A stretch of 64,000 nucleotides of DNA from Streptomyces sp. 2131.1 (lineage in GTDB: Bacteria > Actinomycetota > Actinomycetes > Streptomycetales > Streptomycetaceae): contig NZ_FNSY01000001.1 in the NCBI RefSeq assembly GCF_900105515.1, positions 4,514,001 through 4,578,000 on the forward strand, written 5' to 3'. A program made the position numbers and the translations under genes. The notes below the pieces were generated by a model, which worked only from the letters and a program-made list of their open reading frames with translations, did not search any database and was not told where the DNA came from. Of this stretch, positions 15,945-24,826 are shown piece after piece. Position 1 is the first letter of the stretch, and each line of letters opens with the position of its first letter.

Positions 15945-18900
15945 TTCTTCTTGCACTTTCCGTTGCGCACGTGCTGTGGCCTTTCCTGGAGTCCGGTGGG
16001 GGGAACCGGCTCGCCGAGTTCGTTTCTGTTCCGTCCGGAGTTCATACGCCTTCTGAACTGTTCCGCCCAGGTCCGTCCGGTGGTCGAATCGGGGTGGACT
16101 GCGTTGGGGTCGACGCGCTCGATGATGACCGGCCGCCCCACTTCGCGCGCCGCGTCGAGCCGTCGGTTGTCGTACGAGACCAGCTGACCGTCCACTTCCA
16201 TGACCTTCAACGCCGTGCCGGGACGCTGCCAGTCCCACTCCCCGGAGCGCATCTTCTCCACGTAGTCGTTCGGTGACACCGTACGTTGGGAGAAGTTGAT
16301 GTCCTCCGGGTTGGCCCATTCCGGGTCGCCGGAGAGCCCCAGGTGGTCGGTCCAGCTGTGGGGGTTGCGGACATAGGCGACCGCGTTGGGCGCCGGGGCC
16401 AGCCCGAGCGGGTCCGGTGTGGTGTACCGGGCGGTTTCCGGGTCGTAGTGCCGGAAGTAGTTGTAGTGGAGGCCGGTTTCCTCGTCCGCGTACTGGCCGG
16501 GGAAGCGCAGCAGGCAGTCCGCCTCGCCGTCCGCGGCGGGCAGGGGGGTGCCCCAGAGGGTGGTGCGGGCCTGCCGGGCGAGGGTGCCGTCCGGCGTGAC
16601 CAGCTCGACGGGCGTACCGACCAGGTCCGTGACGATCGCGAAGAAGCGGGCGTCGTACTCGGACTGGGGGATGGTGTCGGTCTCGGCCGTCCGGCGGACG
16701 GACTGGGCCATCGGGCGGTGGGTGCCGGGCGCGTAGTCCCAGGTGGTCGTCGTGTCGTCCGGGGCCGACTGCTCGGCCAGGGCCGTGCCGTCCCAGGTGA
16801 AGGCCAGGACGGCACCGTCGGGACCCGTCTTGGAGACGCGGCGGCCCAGGGGGTCGTAGGCGTAGGTCCATTCCTCGCCGCTGGGAGTGGTGGCCCGGGT
16901 GAGGCGGTTCTCCCCGTTCCACGTGTACGTCCAAGTGCGGACCTGGCCGTTGAGGAGCTTGCGGGTCCTGCGGATCAGCCGGCCGGCGGCGTCGTGTTCG
17001 TAGGTGGTGCGACCTGCCCGGCGGATGAGGGCACCGTCGTAGCTTCGTTCACCGGTCGCGGGGTGGTGCGGGGCGTCGGCGTGGGTCTGGTTGCCCGTCC
17101 TGTCGTACGAGTATCTCTCGCTCCACCCGTGTGCCTGGACGTCGGTTACCCGGCCTATGGGGTCCAGCGAGAAACGCCTGGTCCCGGTGGTCAGTTCGCG
17201 TATCTCGGTGAGGTAACCGTCCGGGCGGTAGGCGTAGGTGCGCTGCTGGAGGAGCCGGTCCTCCTCGCTCCCCTCGTGGGTGGCGAGGGTCTGGGCGATG
17301 AGGCGGTTGCCCTTGTCCCACGCATGGGTGAGGGTGGTGGCGTCTCCGATGCGGCGTTCCGTCTCACGACCCGCGGCGTCGTAGGCGAAGGCGAGAGCGC
17401 CGTCGCCCCGGCTCAGCCCGGTGGGGCGGCCCGCCGGGTCGTAGGACCAGTCCGAGCGCACGCCCGCGGGGGTGGTGCGCGAGGTGCGGCGGCCCATGGC
17501 GTCGTACGTGTACGTGCTGGTGCGGCCGTTGACCGACTCCGATATGACTCGGCCGACCGCGTCGTGCTCCCGGGTCACCGCCGCGTCCGCGTTGTCCGCG
17601 TGGAGCAGGGCACCGTTCGCGGCGTACGCGTAGGACGTCACCTCGCCGGTGGACTCGTCGAGCTGGGCGGTCATGCGTCCGAGCGCGTCGAGGGTGAAGC
17701 GCAGTGTCTGGCCCACCGCGTTCGTCTGGGCCGTGAGGCGGCCCGCCGGGTCGCGTTCGTAGGTGCGGGTGGCGCCGTCGAAGTCGGTCTCCGCGACCAG
17801 GCGTCCCGCCGCGTCGTAGGTGTAACTCCACTGCTTGCCCAGCGGGTTGGTGACCCCGGTCAGGCGCAGCTCGGTGTCGTAGGCGAAGGTGTGGTGCGCC
17901 CCGTCGGGGTCGGTCCTCGTGGCGGGCTGGTCGAAGTAGGTGTACGTGTAGGTGGTGGTGTTGCCGGCCTCGTCGGTGTGGAGGACGAGGTTGCCCTCGG
18001 TGTCCCACTGCCACTCCTCGCGGGCGCCGTCCGGCCCCTCGCGCCACGCCGGCATGCCCTCGATCGTCCAGCCGTGACGCGTGGTCCGGCCCAGGGCGTC
18101 GGTGACGGCGGTGACCTGTCCGTGCGGGCCGCGGCGCATCCGGAGGGTGGAGCCCACCGGGGTCGTCGTCTCGACCGGGAGACCCGCCGCATCCGTGACG
18201 AACCGGGTGGTGTGTCCCAGCGCGTCGGTGACGGAGGTGAGGTGGCCCGCGTCGTTGTACCCGTAGTGGGTGACGGCGCCGCCGGGATCGGTGGTGGAGG
18301 TGTGGGAGCCGCGCTCGTCGTACGTGTGGCGCCACACCGCGCCGCCCGGCTCCCGGGTCTCCAGCGGCAGGCCGCGGTCGTCGTAGACGGTACCGGCCAC
18401 CGTTCCGTCCGGCCGTTCGACGGTCACCAGGCGGCCCTCGTCGTCGTAGCCGTAGCGCGTGGTGCGGCCCAGCGGATCGGTCACGGCGACGGGGTGCCGG
18501 TTGTCGTCGTCCCACTCCGTGAGCGTGGTGTTCCCCAACGGGTCCGTGTAGGAAACGATCTTGTACGCCTCGTTGCAGACGTACACGGAGGTGTTGCCCT
18601 GCGAGTCCGTGTAGCGGGAGGTGCGGGCGGCCTCGTCGTAGTGCATGCGGCCCGACAGGATGCCGTCCGGCCCGATGCCCCGCAGGACACGGCCCTGCCG
18701 GTCGTAGACGTAGCCGTACGAGGTGCCGTTGCGGTCCGTCCACGACGTGATGCGGTGCTCCGCGTCGTACCGGTAACGCATCGCCTTGTCGGTCGAGTTG
18801 AAGACCTGGGCCAGGTTGCCGGCGGCGTCGTAGGAGTAGGAGACGAGGGTGGTGCTCTGCTCGTGCCGCGCGCCGTGCAGGAGACGCAGGGCGGTGATCC

Positions 18901-20434
18901 GAGGTATCCCGGCATCGGTGTCGACGGCGATGCGGTAGCCGCCGGAGTGCCTGATCTCCTTCGGCGTGCCCTGGGTGTCGTAGACGACGTCGATGCGGTC
19001 GCCGTCGCCGTTCCGGTCGGTGATCGCGGTCAGCGCCAGCTCGCGGCCGCTCACGGGCAGCGGGGCGAAGTGGAACGTGCGGTTGCGGTCCGGGACGACG
19101 ATGCGCATCGTGCCGGCCGGGTCGCCGTCCCAGTACAGCGGCCAGCGCGGCCCCGAGGTGGGAAGCGTCGCCTCACCGGGCGTCGGGACCGGGTACGTCA
19201 GCAGCATGCCGCCGTCCGTGACGTAGACGATCCCCCTCCCGTCGATCTCCAGGCGCTGGTCGAGCGTGCCCGCCCAGGTGGGGCCGAACCAGCCCCCGCA
19301 CGGGTGCCCCGAGACGTAGTGCCGCTCCAGGACCACCGGAAGGGCGCCGGGCAGCGTGACGTCGGTGGCGGACATGAGCATTTCGCCCGTCGCCACGTCG
19401 ATCGGCTCACCGGTCGTCGGGCGCTCCTCGTTGGGCGTGGTGTTCCTGTCCGGGTGGCTGTCCGTCCGCGCGCGGGCGCTGCCGTCCCGGCGCAGACCCT
19501 CCACCCGGCCGCGCAGGCGCTGCGCGGCGTTCTTGGCGACGGAGGCCCCGCGCCGCGCCGCGCCGGTGCCGCCGGTGGCGAGGGCGAGGAGGACTTCGGG
19601 CGTCAGCAGACCGGCCGCCCGGGCCGGGTTCCGCTGCCATTCGTCCCAGTGGACGACGGCCTTGGCGAACTCCTGGGGGTGCTGCACGGCGTAGGACGCC
19701 CCGTCCACCATGCCCGCCAGGTGCAGACCGAGGCCGTCCGGGCCGTCGTTCACGAGGTCGTCGAACCCCTCGTACCAGCCGCGCATGGTGTCGCCCGCAC
19801 CGCCGAAGAAGTCTCCGACCCCCTTCTGGAACTTGTCCCAGCCCTTGCGGGGCGGGGGCTTGTCGGGGGCGTGCTCCGCCGCGTCGTCGAGCTTGCGCCT
19901 GGACGCGACGACGACGGTGTCGAGCTCGCTCTCCAGCTTGTCCAGGCGGCCGTAGCAGTCCTGGAGGGCGGCGAGGCCCGGATCGTCGTCCGGCGGCCGC
20001 TCGGGTAGCGGATCGTCCTTGCGCTCCACGGCGGCGTTGTAGTCCGTGACACGCTTCCAGTACTTCTTGGAGGTCGCCCGGGCCTCGTCGGCGTCGTCGA
20101 TGATCGGCCTGACCCGCGTGTGGACCGAGCGCAGCGTGTACGCGTAGGAGTCCAGGGCCTTCCCGGATGCCTCGAAGTACTTCTGGGCCGACTCCAGTTC
20201 CCGGGGGAGCGCGCGGGTGGCGTCCTTGAACGCCTCCGACCCGGCCCCGGTCCAGTCCATCAGGGACAGGTCGTCGAGCTTTTCGAGGCCCTCCTTGAAC
20301 GCCCCCGCGTAGGCGAGGAGCTTCAGAGCGAGGCCGTCGACGTCCTCCGGGTCTCCGTAGATGACGTCGCCGGGCTTGGCGTGCGGCGGTATGCGCTCGC
20401 GCTCGCCGCCCTCCATCGCGTCACGGCTCGTCAT
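15941..20434 (-). CDS. Rhs/YD-repeat polymorphic toxin with WXG-like N-terminus and ParB-like tip
   Basis: 1497-aa toxin. Residues 1-200 are helical with DWTGAGSEAF (W61-T-G63) and coiled stretches, resembling WXG100-type export domains. About 340-430 is a DUF6531-type segment (PIDVATGEMLMSATDV). About 600-1340 carries many YD repeats (YDAAGRL variants) forming the Rhs shell. Core ends at DPLGL...NPHSWTDHLGL; residues 1369-1497 are the variable tip. The tip has VMEVDGQLVSYDNRRLDAAREVG, here broken as VMEVDGQLV and SYDNRRLDAAREVG, reminiscent of the ParB/sulfiredoxin fold used by some nuclease toxins (inference). ATGA overlaps at both ends give a four-gene operon. Confidence 0.9.
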   Translation of the reverse strand: MTSRDAMEGGERERIPPHAKPGDVIYGDPEDVDGLALKLLAYAGAFKEGLEKLDDLSLMDWTGAGSEAFKDATRALPRELESAQKYFEASGKALDSYAYTLRSVHTRVRPIIDDADEARATSKKYWKRVTDYNAAVERKDDPLPERPPDDDPGLAALQDCYGRLDKLESELDTVVVASRRKLDDAAEHAPDKPPPRKGWDKFQKGVGDFFGGAGDTMRGWYEGFDDLVNDGPDGLGLHLAGMVDGASYAVQHPQEFAKAVVHWDEWQRNPARAAGLLTPEVLLALATGGTGAARRGASVAKNAAQRLRGRVEGLRRDGSARARTDSHPDRNTTPNEERPTTGEPIDVATGEMLMSATDVTLPGALPVVLERHYVSGHPCGGWFGPTWAGTLDQRLEIDGRGIVYVTDGGMLLTYPVPTPGEATLPTSGPRWPLYWDGDPAGTMRIVVPDRNRTFHFAPLPVSGRELALTAITDRNGDGDRIDVVYDTQGTPKEIRHSGGYRIAVDTDAGIPRITALRLLHGARHEQSTTLVSYSYDAAGNLAQVFNSTDKAMRYRYDAEHRITSWTDRNGTSYGYVYDRQGRVLRGIGPDGILSGRMHYDEAARTSRYTDSQGNTSVYVCNEAYKIVSYTDPLGNTTLTEWDDDNRHPVAVTDPLGRTTRYGYDDEGRLVTVERPDGTVAGTVYDDRGLPLETREPGGAVWRHTYDERGSHTSTTDPGGAVTHYGYNDAGHLTSVTDALGHTTRFVTDAAGLPVETTTPVGSTLRMRRGPHGQVTAVTDALGRTTRHGWTIEGMPAWREGPDGAREEWQWDTEGNLVLHTDEAGNTTTYTYTYFDQPATRTDPDGAHHTFAYDTELRLTGVTNPLGKQWSYTYDAAGRLVAETDFDGATRTYERDPAGRLTAQTNAVGQTLRFTLDALGRMTAQLDESTGEVTSYAYAANGALLHADNADAAVTREHDAVGRVISESVNGRTSTYTYDAMGRRTSRTTPAGVRSDWSYDPAGRPTGLSRGDGALAFAYDAAGRETERRIGDATTLTHAWDKGNRLIAQTLATHEGSEEDRLLQQRTYAYRPDGYLTEIRELTTGTRRFSLDPIGRVTDVQAHGWSERYSYDRTGNQTHADAPHHPATGERSYDGALIRRAGRTTYEHDAAGRLIRRTRKLLNGQVRTWTYTWNGENRLTRATTPSGEEWTYAYDPLGRRVSKTGPDGAVLAFTWDGTALAEQSAPDDTTTTWDYAPGTHRPMAQSVRRTAETDTIPQSEYDARFFAIVTDLVGTPVELVTPDGTLARQARTTLWGTPLPAADGEADCLLRFPGQYADEETGLHYNYFRHYDPETARYTTPDPLGLAPAPNAVAYVRNPHSWTDHLGLSGDPEWANPEDINFSQRTVSPNDYVEKMRSGEWDWQRPGTALKVMEVDGQLVSYDNRRLDAAREVGRPVIIERVDPNAVHPDSTTGRTWAEQFRRRMNSGRNRNELGEPVPPTGLQERPQHVRNGKCKKK

Positions 20435-20994
20435 ATCACCGGCCCCTTCCCGTTCGATCCGCCGTCCACTTCCCAGCCGCCGTCCACCCGCAGGCGGGGG
20501 TGCTGGGGCACGTCCTGGTAACTGCCGGAGTCGCCGTCGTCCAGCCACGGCTCCTGGTAGATCTGGGGCGGCGGGTCGAACTTCGGGCGCGACCCCTCCT
20601 GCCACGCCTTCATGCCCTCCTCCCCGAACGGCAGCTTGGCGATGTTGGCCGCGGTCGGCGAGAAGTTCTCGATGCACAGCAGATCGGCCAGCACATAGGC
20701 GGCGAGGACCACCCGCAGCGTCTCCACCACGACGTCCGTGTCCTCGGCCACCCGCCCCATGCCGAAACCCCATTTCTCCAGCATGGTCCGGGTCGGCCCG
20801 ACGATGTCGAAGTCGGCCGACTCCGTGATCTCCGCGGACAACGTGTTCCAGTCCCGCTTGATCTTGTGCGCGGCGACCACGGACTCCTCCAGGGGGGCGA
20901 GCACCTTGCGCACCGAATCGATCTCGATCCGGTACCCGTCCCCCGGGGCCGGCCCCGGCCCCGTCGGCGTGCTCCCGGCGTCAGGATCCGCCAT
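20431..20994 (-). CDS. Hypothetical accessory protein of the Rhs operon
   Basis: 187-aa mostly helical protein of the ESX-substrate-like type: residues 20-110 (YRIEIDSVRKVLAPLEES ... HKIKRDWNTLSAEI) resemble the WXG-like helical hairpin, and the C-terminus is proline- and glycine-rich. No signal peptide or membrane helix is seen. It starts inside the end of the SseB-like gene (14-bp overlap) and its stop overlaps the Rhs ATG. A role as export partner, adaptor or chaperone of the toxin is an inference from this coupling. Confidence 0.7.
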   Translation of the reverse strand: MADPDAGSTPTGPGPAPGDGYRIEIDSVRKVLAPLEESVVAAHKIKRDWNTLSAEITESADFDIVGPTRTMLEKWGFGMGRVAEDTDVVVETLRVVLAAYVLADLLCIENFSPTAANIAKLPFGEEGMKAWQEGSRPKFDPPPQIYQEPWLDDGDSGSYQDVPQHPRLRVDGGWEVDGGSNGKGPVI

Positions 20995-21331
20995 CGTGCG
21001 CTCCCCGGGCCTCCGCTGCCTCCAGCGTCCCCGCGTCCAGCACGAGCGGTCTCGGCCCCAGCGGATCCACCAACGCGCGCACCCCCGCGGGCAGTAGCTC
21101 CACGAGGTCCTCGACGGTGGTGGACGCCCACGCGCAGGCCCCGGCGAACAGCCCCAGCGCCTCGACGGAGGTGAAGACCGGCACCACCGGTCCCTCCTCG
21201 GTCTCACTCACCAAGAAGCCCGGTGATTCCGGGCGTTGGAAGTACAGACGGGCGGAACGTAAGGCGGCCATCTGCTCGGAGCGGGACATCGACGCGAACA
21301 TTTCCTCGCGCAGCAGGTCACGCAGCGACAT
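20981..21331 (-). CDS. SseB-like N-terminal domain protein
   Basis: 116-aa protein resembling the SseB/YbaK-like small domain: VPVFTSVEALGLFAGA in the middle and a hydrophobic strand-helix end (LVELLPAGVRALVDPLG). It is the first gene of the Rhs operon, and its start ATG is preceded by GGGGGAGA. SseB-domain proteins are often found next to WXG100/ESX or polymorphic-toxin genes in Streptomyces; their biochemical role is unclear. Confidence 0.7.
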   Translation of the reverse strand: MSLRDLLREEMFASMSRSEQMAALRSARLYFQRPESPGFLVSETEEGPVVPVFTSVEALGLFAGACAWASTTVEDLVELLPAGVRALVDPLGPRPLVLDAGTLEAAEARGAHDGGS

Positions 21332-21469
21332 GTCTCCCCCTGGTTTGCTCTCGCTATCGCCCAGGAAAAGTTATCGCACACACGTGCTGGTCATCGGTGA
21401 ATATGGCAGGGGTGTGCGGAACCCCACTTCACGCAGGGTTCCGCCGCCGCATCCGTCCCAACGGGGGCC

Positions 21470-23386
21470 CTACTGGGCCGCGTTGCGCCACACCGTCACG
21501 TCGATCGTGACGTAGTCGCTCGGGGAGTCCTCCGGAGCGTGCCCCTGGTACGTCAGCAGCGCCAGGTGGCCCGTGCCCGAAGTGACGCAGATCTGGCGCC
21601 CCTTGGACAGGTCCTCCACCGGGATGTTGTCGGCGTACCGGGTCTCCGCACGGCAGACGTCCAGCGATCCCTGCTGCCCGGGGTCGAGCAGGGTGAGGCG
21701 GCCGTCCTCGCTCTCCGCCTCGAAGTAGCCGGACTCGTACGTCAGGTCGTACCCGCTGTCGACGCCGCTCTGCGGCCTGACCTCCGGGTCGCCGAACGTC
21801 AGGTGGTACCCCCGCGTGAGGTTGATGCCCGGGAAGTCCTCGGGATCCGGGCTCGACGTGGCGGAGGGCGACGAGCCCGAGTCCTCCGGGGTGGAGCCGT
21901 CGTCGTCCGTGACGGTGGGCTCCGGGGTCGGCTTCGTACTCGCCTTGGGGGCAGGCTTGTTGTCCTTGTCGTGGGCGGTCGTGCTCTTGTCGTCCTTGCC
22001 GTTGTCCTTCAGCAGGAAGTACGCCGTACCGCCGCCCGCGACGCCGAACAGCAGCGCCGCGACGATCGCGATGGCCGCCACCTTGCCGCGACGGCGCTTG
22101 GGCGGGGTCGGCGCACCGGCCTGCGGCGTCGGCTGCGTGACGTGCGGCGGTACGCCCCCGCCGGAGTACGCGGGCGCAGGGCCCGGGTAACCGTAGGACG
22201 CCTGCTGCGCCGGGTACCCGTAGGCCGGGGTCTGCCCCGACGGCGGGCCGAACGCCCCCGGGCCGACCGGCGCGGGCCCCTGCCCCGGCGGCGGCGTGAC
22301 CGGCGGGCCGTATCCCGGCGGCGGGGTGCTCGGCGCCGGCGTCGTGGGCGAGTACGCGGCGGGGGCGGCCGGAGCCGCGGGGGCCGCGGGCGCGGTCTCG
22401 GCAGGCGGCGAGGCGGGCGTGGCCGGCGCGGACGACGGGGGTGGCGGCGTCTGCACGGGGGCCGGTGCGGCGGCCCGTACGGTGATGTCGGCCGCGACCG
22501 GCTTCGGCAGCCAGTCCTCGGGCCGCCGCAGCACCGTCTCCGCGTTCGCGGTCTGGCACAGCTGGATCACCTCGGCGACCGACGGCCGGTCCTCCGGGTT
22601 CTTCGCCAGGCAGCGCCCGACCAGCTCCATCAGCCGCTCCGGCACACCGGTGAGGTCCGGCTCCTCGTGCACGATCCTGTAGAGCACCCCGTGCGAGGTC
22701 CCCTCACCGAACGCGGGCGACCCGGTGGAGGCGAACGCCGCGACCTGGCCCAGCGCGAAGATGTCCGTCGCGGCGGTGACCCGGCGCCCGGCGGCCTGCT
22801 CCGGCGCCATGAACGACGGGGTGCCGATGGTGACCCCGCTGCCCGTGAGGGACGTCGCGTCGGCCGCGTAGGCGATGCCGAAGTCGATGACGCGCGGTCC
22901 GTCCGCCGCGAGCAGCACGTTCGACGGCTTGAGGTCGCGGTGGACGATCCCCGCCCCGTGGATGACGTGCAGCGCCTCGGCCATGCCCGCGATCAGCAGC
23001 AGCACGGCCTCGACGGGCAGCGCGCCGTGCTCCACGACCGCGTCTGCGAGCGAGGGGCCCGGCACGTACGCGGTGGCGAGCCACGGCTGCGCGCCCTTGG
23101 TGTCGGCGTCGATCACCGGCGCGGTGAACAGCCCCTGCACGCGCTGCGCGGACTGCACCTCCTGCGCGAACCGCCGCCGGAACTCCGCGTCCTCGCCGAA
23201 CTCGGGCCGGATCACCTTGATGGCGACGGGCCGCCCGCCGGGCGTGTACGAGAGGTACACCTTGCCCATGCCGCCCGCGCCGAGCTTGGCGGCCAGCCGG
23301 TAGCCGGCGATGGTGGTCGGGTCGTCGCCCGTGAGGGGCTGGAAGACCTGCGAGTTGCCCCCGCTGCGTGGCTGCTGACCGCTCAT
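21470..23386 (-). CDS. Membrane Ser/Thr protein kinase (PknB-type)
   Basis: 638-aa kinase. Cytoplasmic catalytic domain (about 28-290): GAGGMGKVY glycine loop, VAIKVI with Lys57, HRDLKPSN with catalytic Asp151, DFG (168-170) and APE-type activation segment (MAPEQA). A 150-residue Pro/Ala/Gly linker follows, then a basic stop (KRRRGK) and one helix (AAIAIVAALLFGVAGGG). The extracytoplasmic domain of about 170 residues is Asp/Ser-rich, then beta-like. The ATG giving MSGQQPRSGG is preferred; an in-frame start lies 39 nt upstream. Substrate unknown. It faces the AAA+ gene divergently. Confidence 0.9.
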   Translation of the reverse strand: MSGQQPRSGGNSQVFQPLTGDDPTTIAGYRLAAKLGAGGMGKVYLSYTPGGRPVAIKVIRPEFGEDAEFRRRFAQEVQSAQRVQGLFTAPVIDADTKGAQPWLATAYVPGPSLADAVVEHGALPVEAVLLLIAGMAEALHVIHGAGIVHRDLKPSNVLLAADGPRVIDFGIAYAADATSLTGSGVTIGTPSFMAPEQAAGRRVTAATDIFALGQVAAFASTGSPAFGEGTSHGVLYRIVHEEPDLTGVPERLMELVGRCLAKNPEDRPSVAEVIQLCQTANAETVLRRPEDWLPKPVAADITVRAAAPAPVQTPPPPSSAPATPASPPAETAPAAPAAPAAPAAYSPTTPAPSTPPPGYGPPVTPPPGQGPAPVGPGAFGPPSGQTPAYGYPAQQASYGYPGPAPAYSGGGVPPHVTQPTPQAGAPTPPKRRRGKVAAIAIVAALLFGVAGGGTAYFLLKDNGKDDKSTTAHDKDNKPAPKASTKPTPEPTVTDDDGSTPEDSGSSPSATSSPDPEDFPGINLTRGYHLTFGDPEVRPQSGVDSGYDLTYESGYFEAESEDGRLTLLDPGQQGSLDVCRAETRYADNIPVEDLSKGRQICVTSGTGHLALLTYQGHAPEDSPSDYVTIDVTVWRNAAQ

Positions 23387-23542
23387 GAACTCGTGACTCC
23401 CCCGGAGAGCGCTGGCTGTAGTCACGGCACTTTATCCAAATCCCTTGGGCAAGGGGCCCTTGCGGAGCTACCGGAGCCGTAACGTTCAGCGGGCCGCTGA
23501 GCGCCTCCAGAGGTGTCGGATGGCCGCACTAGGCTGTAGATC

Positions 23543-24826
23543 ATGCCGGACGACCCCCCTCTCATACAGAGCCTGCGCACCGCGGTCGCCGCCGCTCCCG
23601 CCGACGTACCCCTGCGGCTGCACCTCGCCCAGCTCCTGCTGGACGCGGACCGGGCCGACGAGGCCGTCACCGAGGCGGCCGTGGCCCTTCAGCACGCACC
23701 GGGTGACGCCCAGGCCCGGGAGCTGATGCTCCGTGCGATGGGCGCGCCGCCCGTATCCGCCTCCGCTCCCGAACCCCCGCCGCCGAACCCGCCCGCCTCC
23801 CAGCCACCGGCCCAACCGCCGGGTCCGCACACCGGGTTCGACTGGAAGGCCGCCGCGGAGCAGGTCGGGGACGCCGTACCGCCGCGGTTCGCCGAGACGC
23901 CGGCCCGTGCGGACGGGCAGGACGATCCGGCCGGCGCCGACGCGTGGGACGTGGAGAGTCCCGGAACCGTACGACTGTCCGACGTCGGCGGCATGCAGGA
24001 CGTGAAGGACCGCATGGAGGCCGCGTTCCTCGCCCCGCTCCGCAACCCCGAGCTGCGCAAGCTGTACGGGAAGAGCCTGCGCGGCGGGCTGCTGCTGTAC
24101 GGGCCTCCCGGTTGCGGCAAGACGTTCATCGCGCGGGCGGTGGCCGGTGAACTCGGCGCCGCCTTCCTGTCGGTCTCCGTGAACGACGTGCTCGACATGT
24201 GGATCGGCAACTCCGAGCGCAACATGCACGAGGTCTTCGAGTCCGCCCGCCGCCAGGCGCCCTGCGTGGTCTTCCTGGACGAGCTGGACGCCCTCGGCGC
24301 CAAACGCAGCCGGACCGCGCACAGCGGCATGCGCAACGTGGTCAACCAGCTGCTCAGCGAGTTGGACGGCATCGACTCGGCGGCCAACGAGGGTGTCTTC
24401 GTGCTGGCCGCCACCAATGTGCCGTGGGACGTGGACAACGCCCTGCGCCGCCCGGGCCGCCTCGACCGGACGATCCTCGTCCTCCCGCCGGACGCACCCG
24501 CGCGGGAGGCGATCCTCCGCTACCACCTGCGCGACCGGCCCATCGAGAACGTCGACGTGGGCAAGCTGGTCAGGGCCACCGACGGACTGTCCGGCGCGGA
24601 CCTGGCCCATGTCTGCGAGGTGGCGGCCGAGCGGGCGCTGCTGGACTCGGTGCGGACCGGGACCGTACGGATGATCAACTCGAAGGACCTGCTGGCCGCC
24701 GCGAAGGAGACCGTGCCTTCAGCCGAACCGTGGTTCGCCTCCGCGCGCAACGTGGCGATGTTCGCCAACGAGGGCGGGGCGTACGACGACCTGGTGGCGT
24801 ACCTGAAGAAGAGGCGCAAGCTGTGA
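23543..24826 (+). CDS. AAA+ ATPase with short N-terminal TPR-like region
   Basis: 427-aa ATPase of the classical CDC48/FtsH-like AAA clade. Residues 5-65 form TPR-like helices (DVPLRLHLAQLLLDADRADEA is given in pieces: LHLAQLLLDADRADEA), followed by a Pro-rich linker, then Walker A GPPGCGKT (187-194), Walker B VVFLDELDAL, and the second region of homology NALRRPGRLDR with arginine fingers. A TPR plus AAA layout recalls EccA of type VII secretion, but the TPR part is far smaller. Coupled to the next gene by a GTGA overlap. Likely a protein-remodelling ATPase; client unknown. Confidence 0.85.
   Translation: MPDDPPLIQSLRTAVAAAPADVPLRLHLAQLLLDADRADEAVTEAAVALQHAPGDAQARELMLRAMGAPPVSASAPEPPPPNPPASQPPAQPPGPHTGFDWKAAAEQVGDAVPPRFAETPARADGQDDPAGADAWDVESPGTVRLSDVGGMQDVKDRMEAAFLAPLRNPELRKLYGKSLRGGLLLYGPPGCGKTFIARAVAGELGAAFLSVSVNDVLDMWIGNSERNMHEVFESARRQAPCVVFLDELDALGAKRSRTAHSGMRNVVNQLLSELDGIDSAANEGVFVLAATNVPWDVDNALRRPGRLDRTILVLPPDAPAREAILRYHLRDRPIENVDVGKLVRATDGLSGADLAHVCEVAAERALLDSVRTGTVRMINSKDLLAAAKETVPSAEPWFASARNVAMFANEGGAYDDLVAYLKKRRKL

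Larger units (their letters stand above)
14861..16035. repeat. 591-bp tandem duplication (Rhs tip, immunity gene, lipoprotein tail)
   Basis: Two consecutive diverged copies at about 14861-15451 and 15452-16035, with a constant offset of 591 bp and no indel across the immunity genes. Matching landmarks: lipoprotein stop 14921 / 15512, immunity stop 14883 / 15474, immunity start 15353 / 15944, Rhs stop 15350 / 15941. The unit contains, on the minus strand, the last codons of an Rhs tip and a whole immunity gene, and on the plus strand the last 63 bases of the lipoprotein gene. The outer boundaries are estimated by eye. Confidence 0.85.

Noticed and set aside
16286..20008. Very long plus-strand open frame opposite the Rhs gene
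   Set aside because: No domain, start site or composition of a real protein; the minus strand encodes clear YD repeats.
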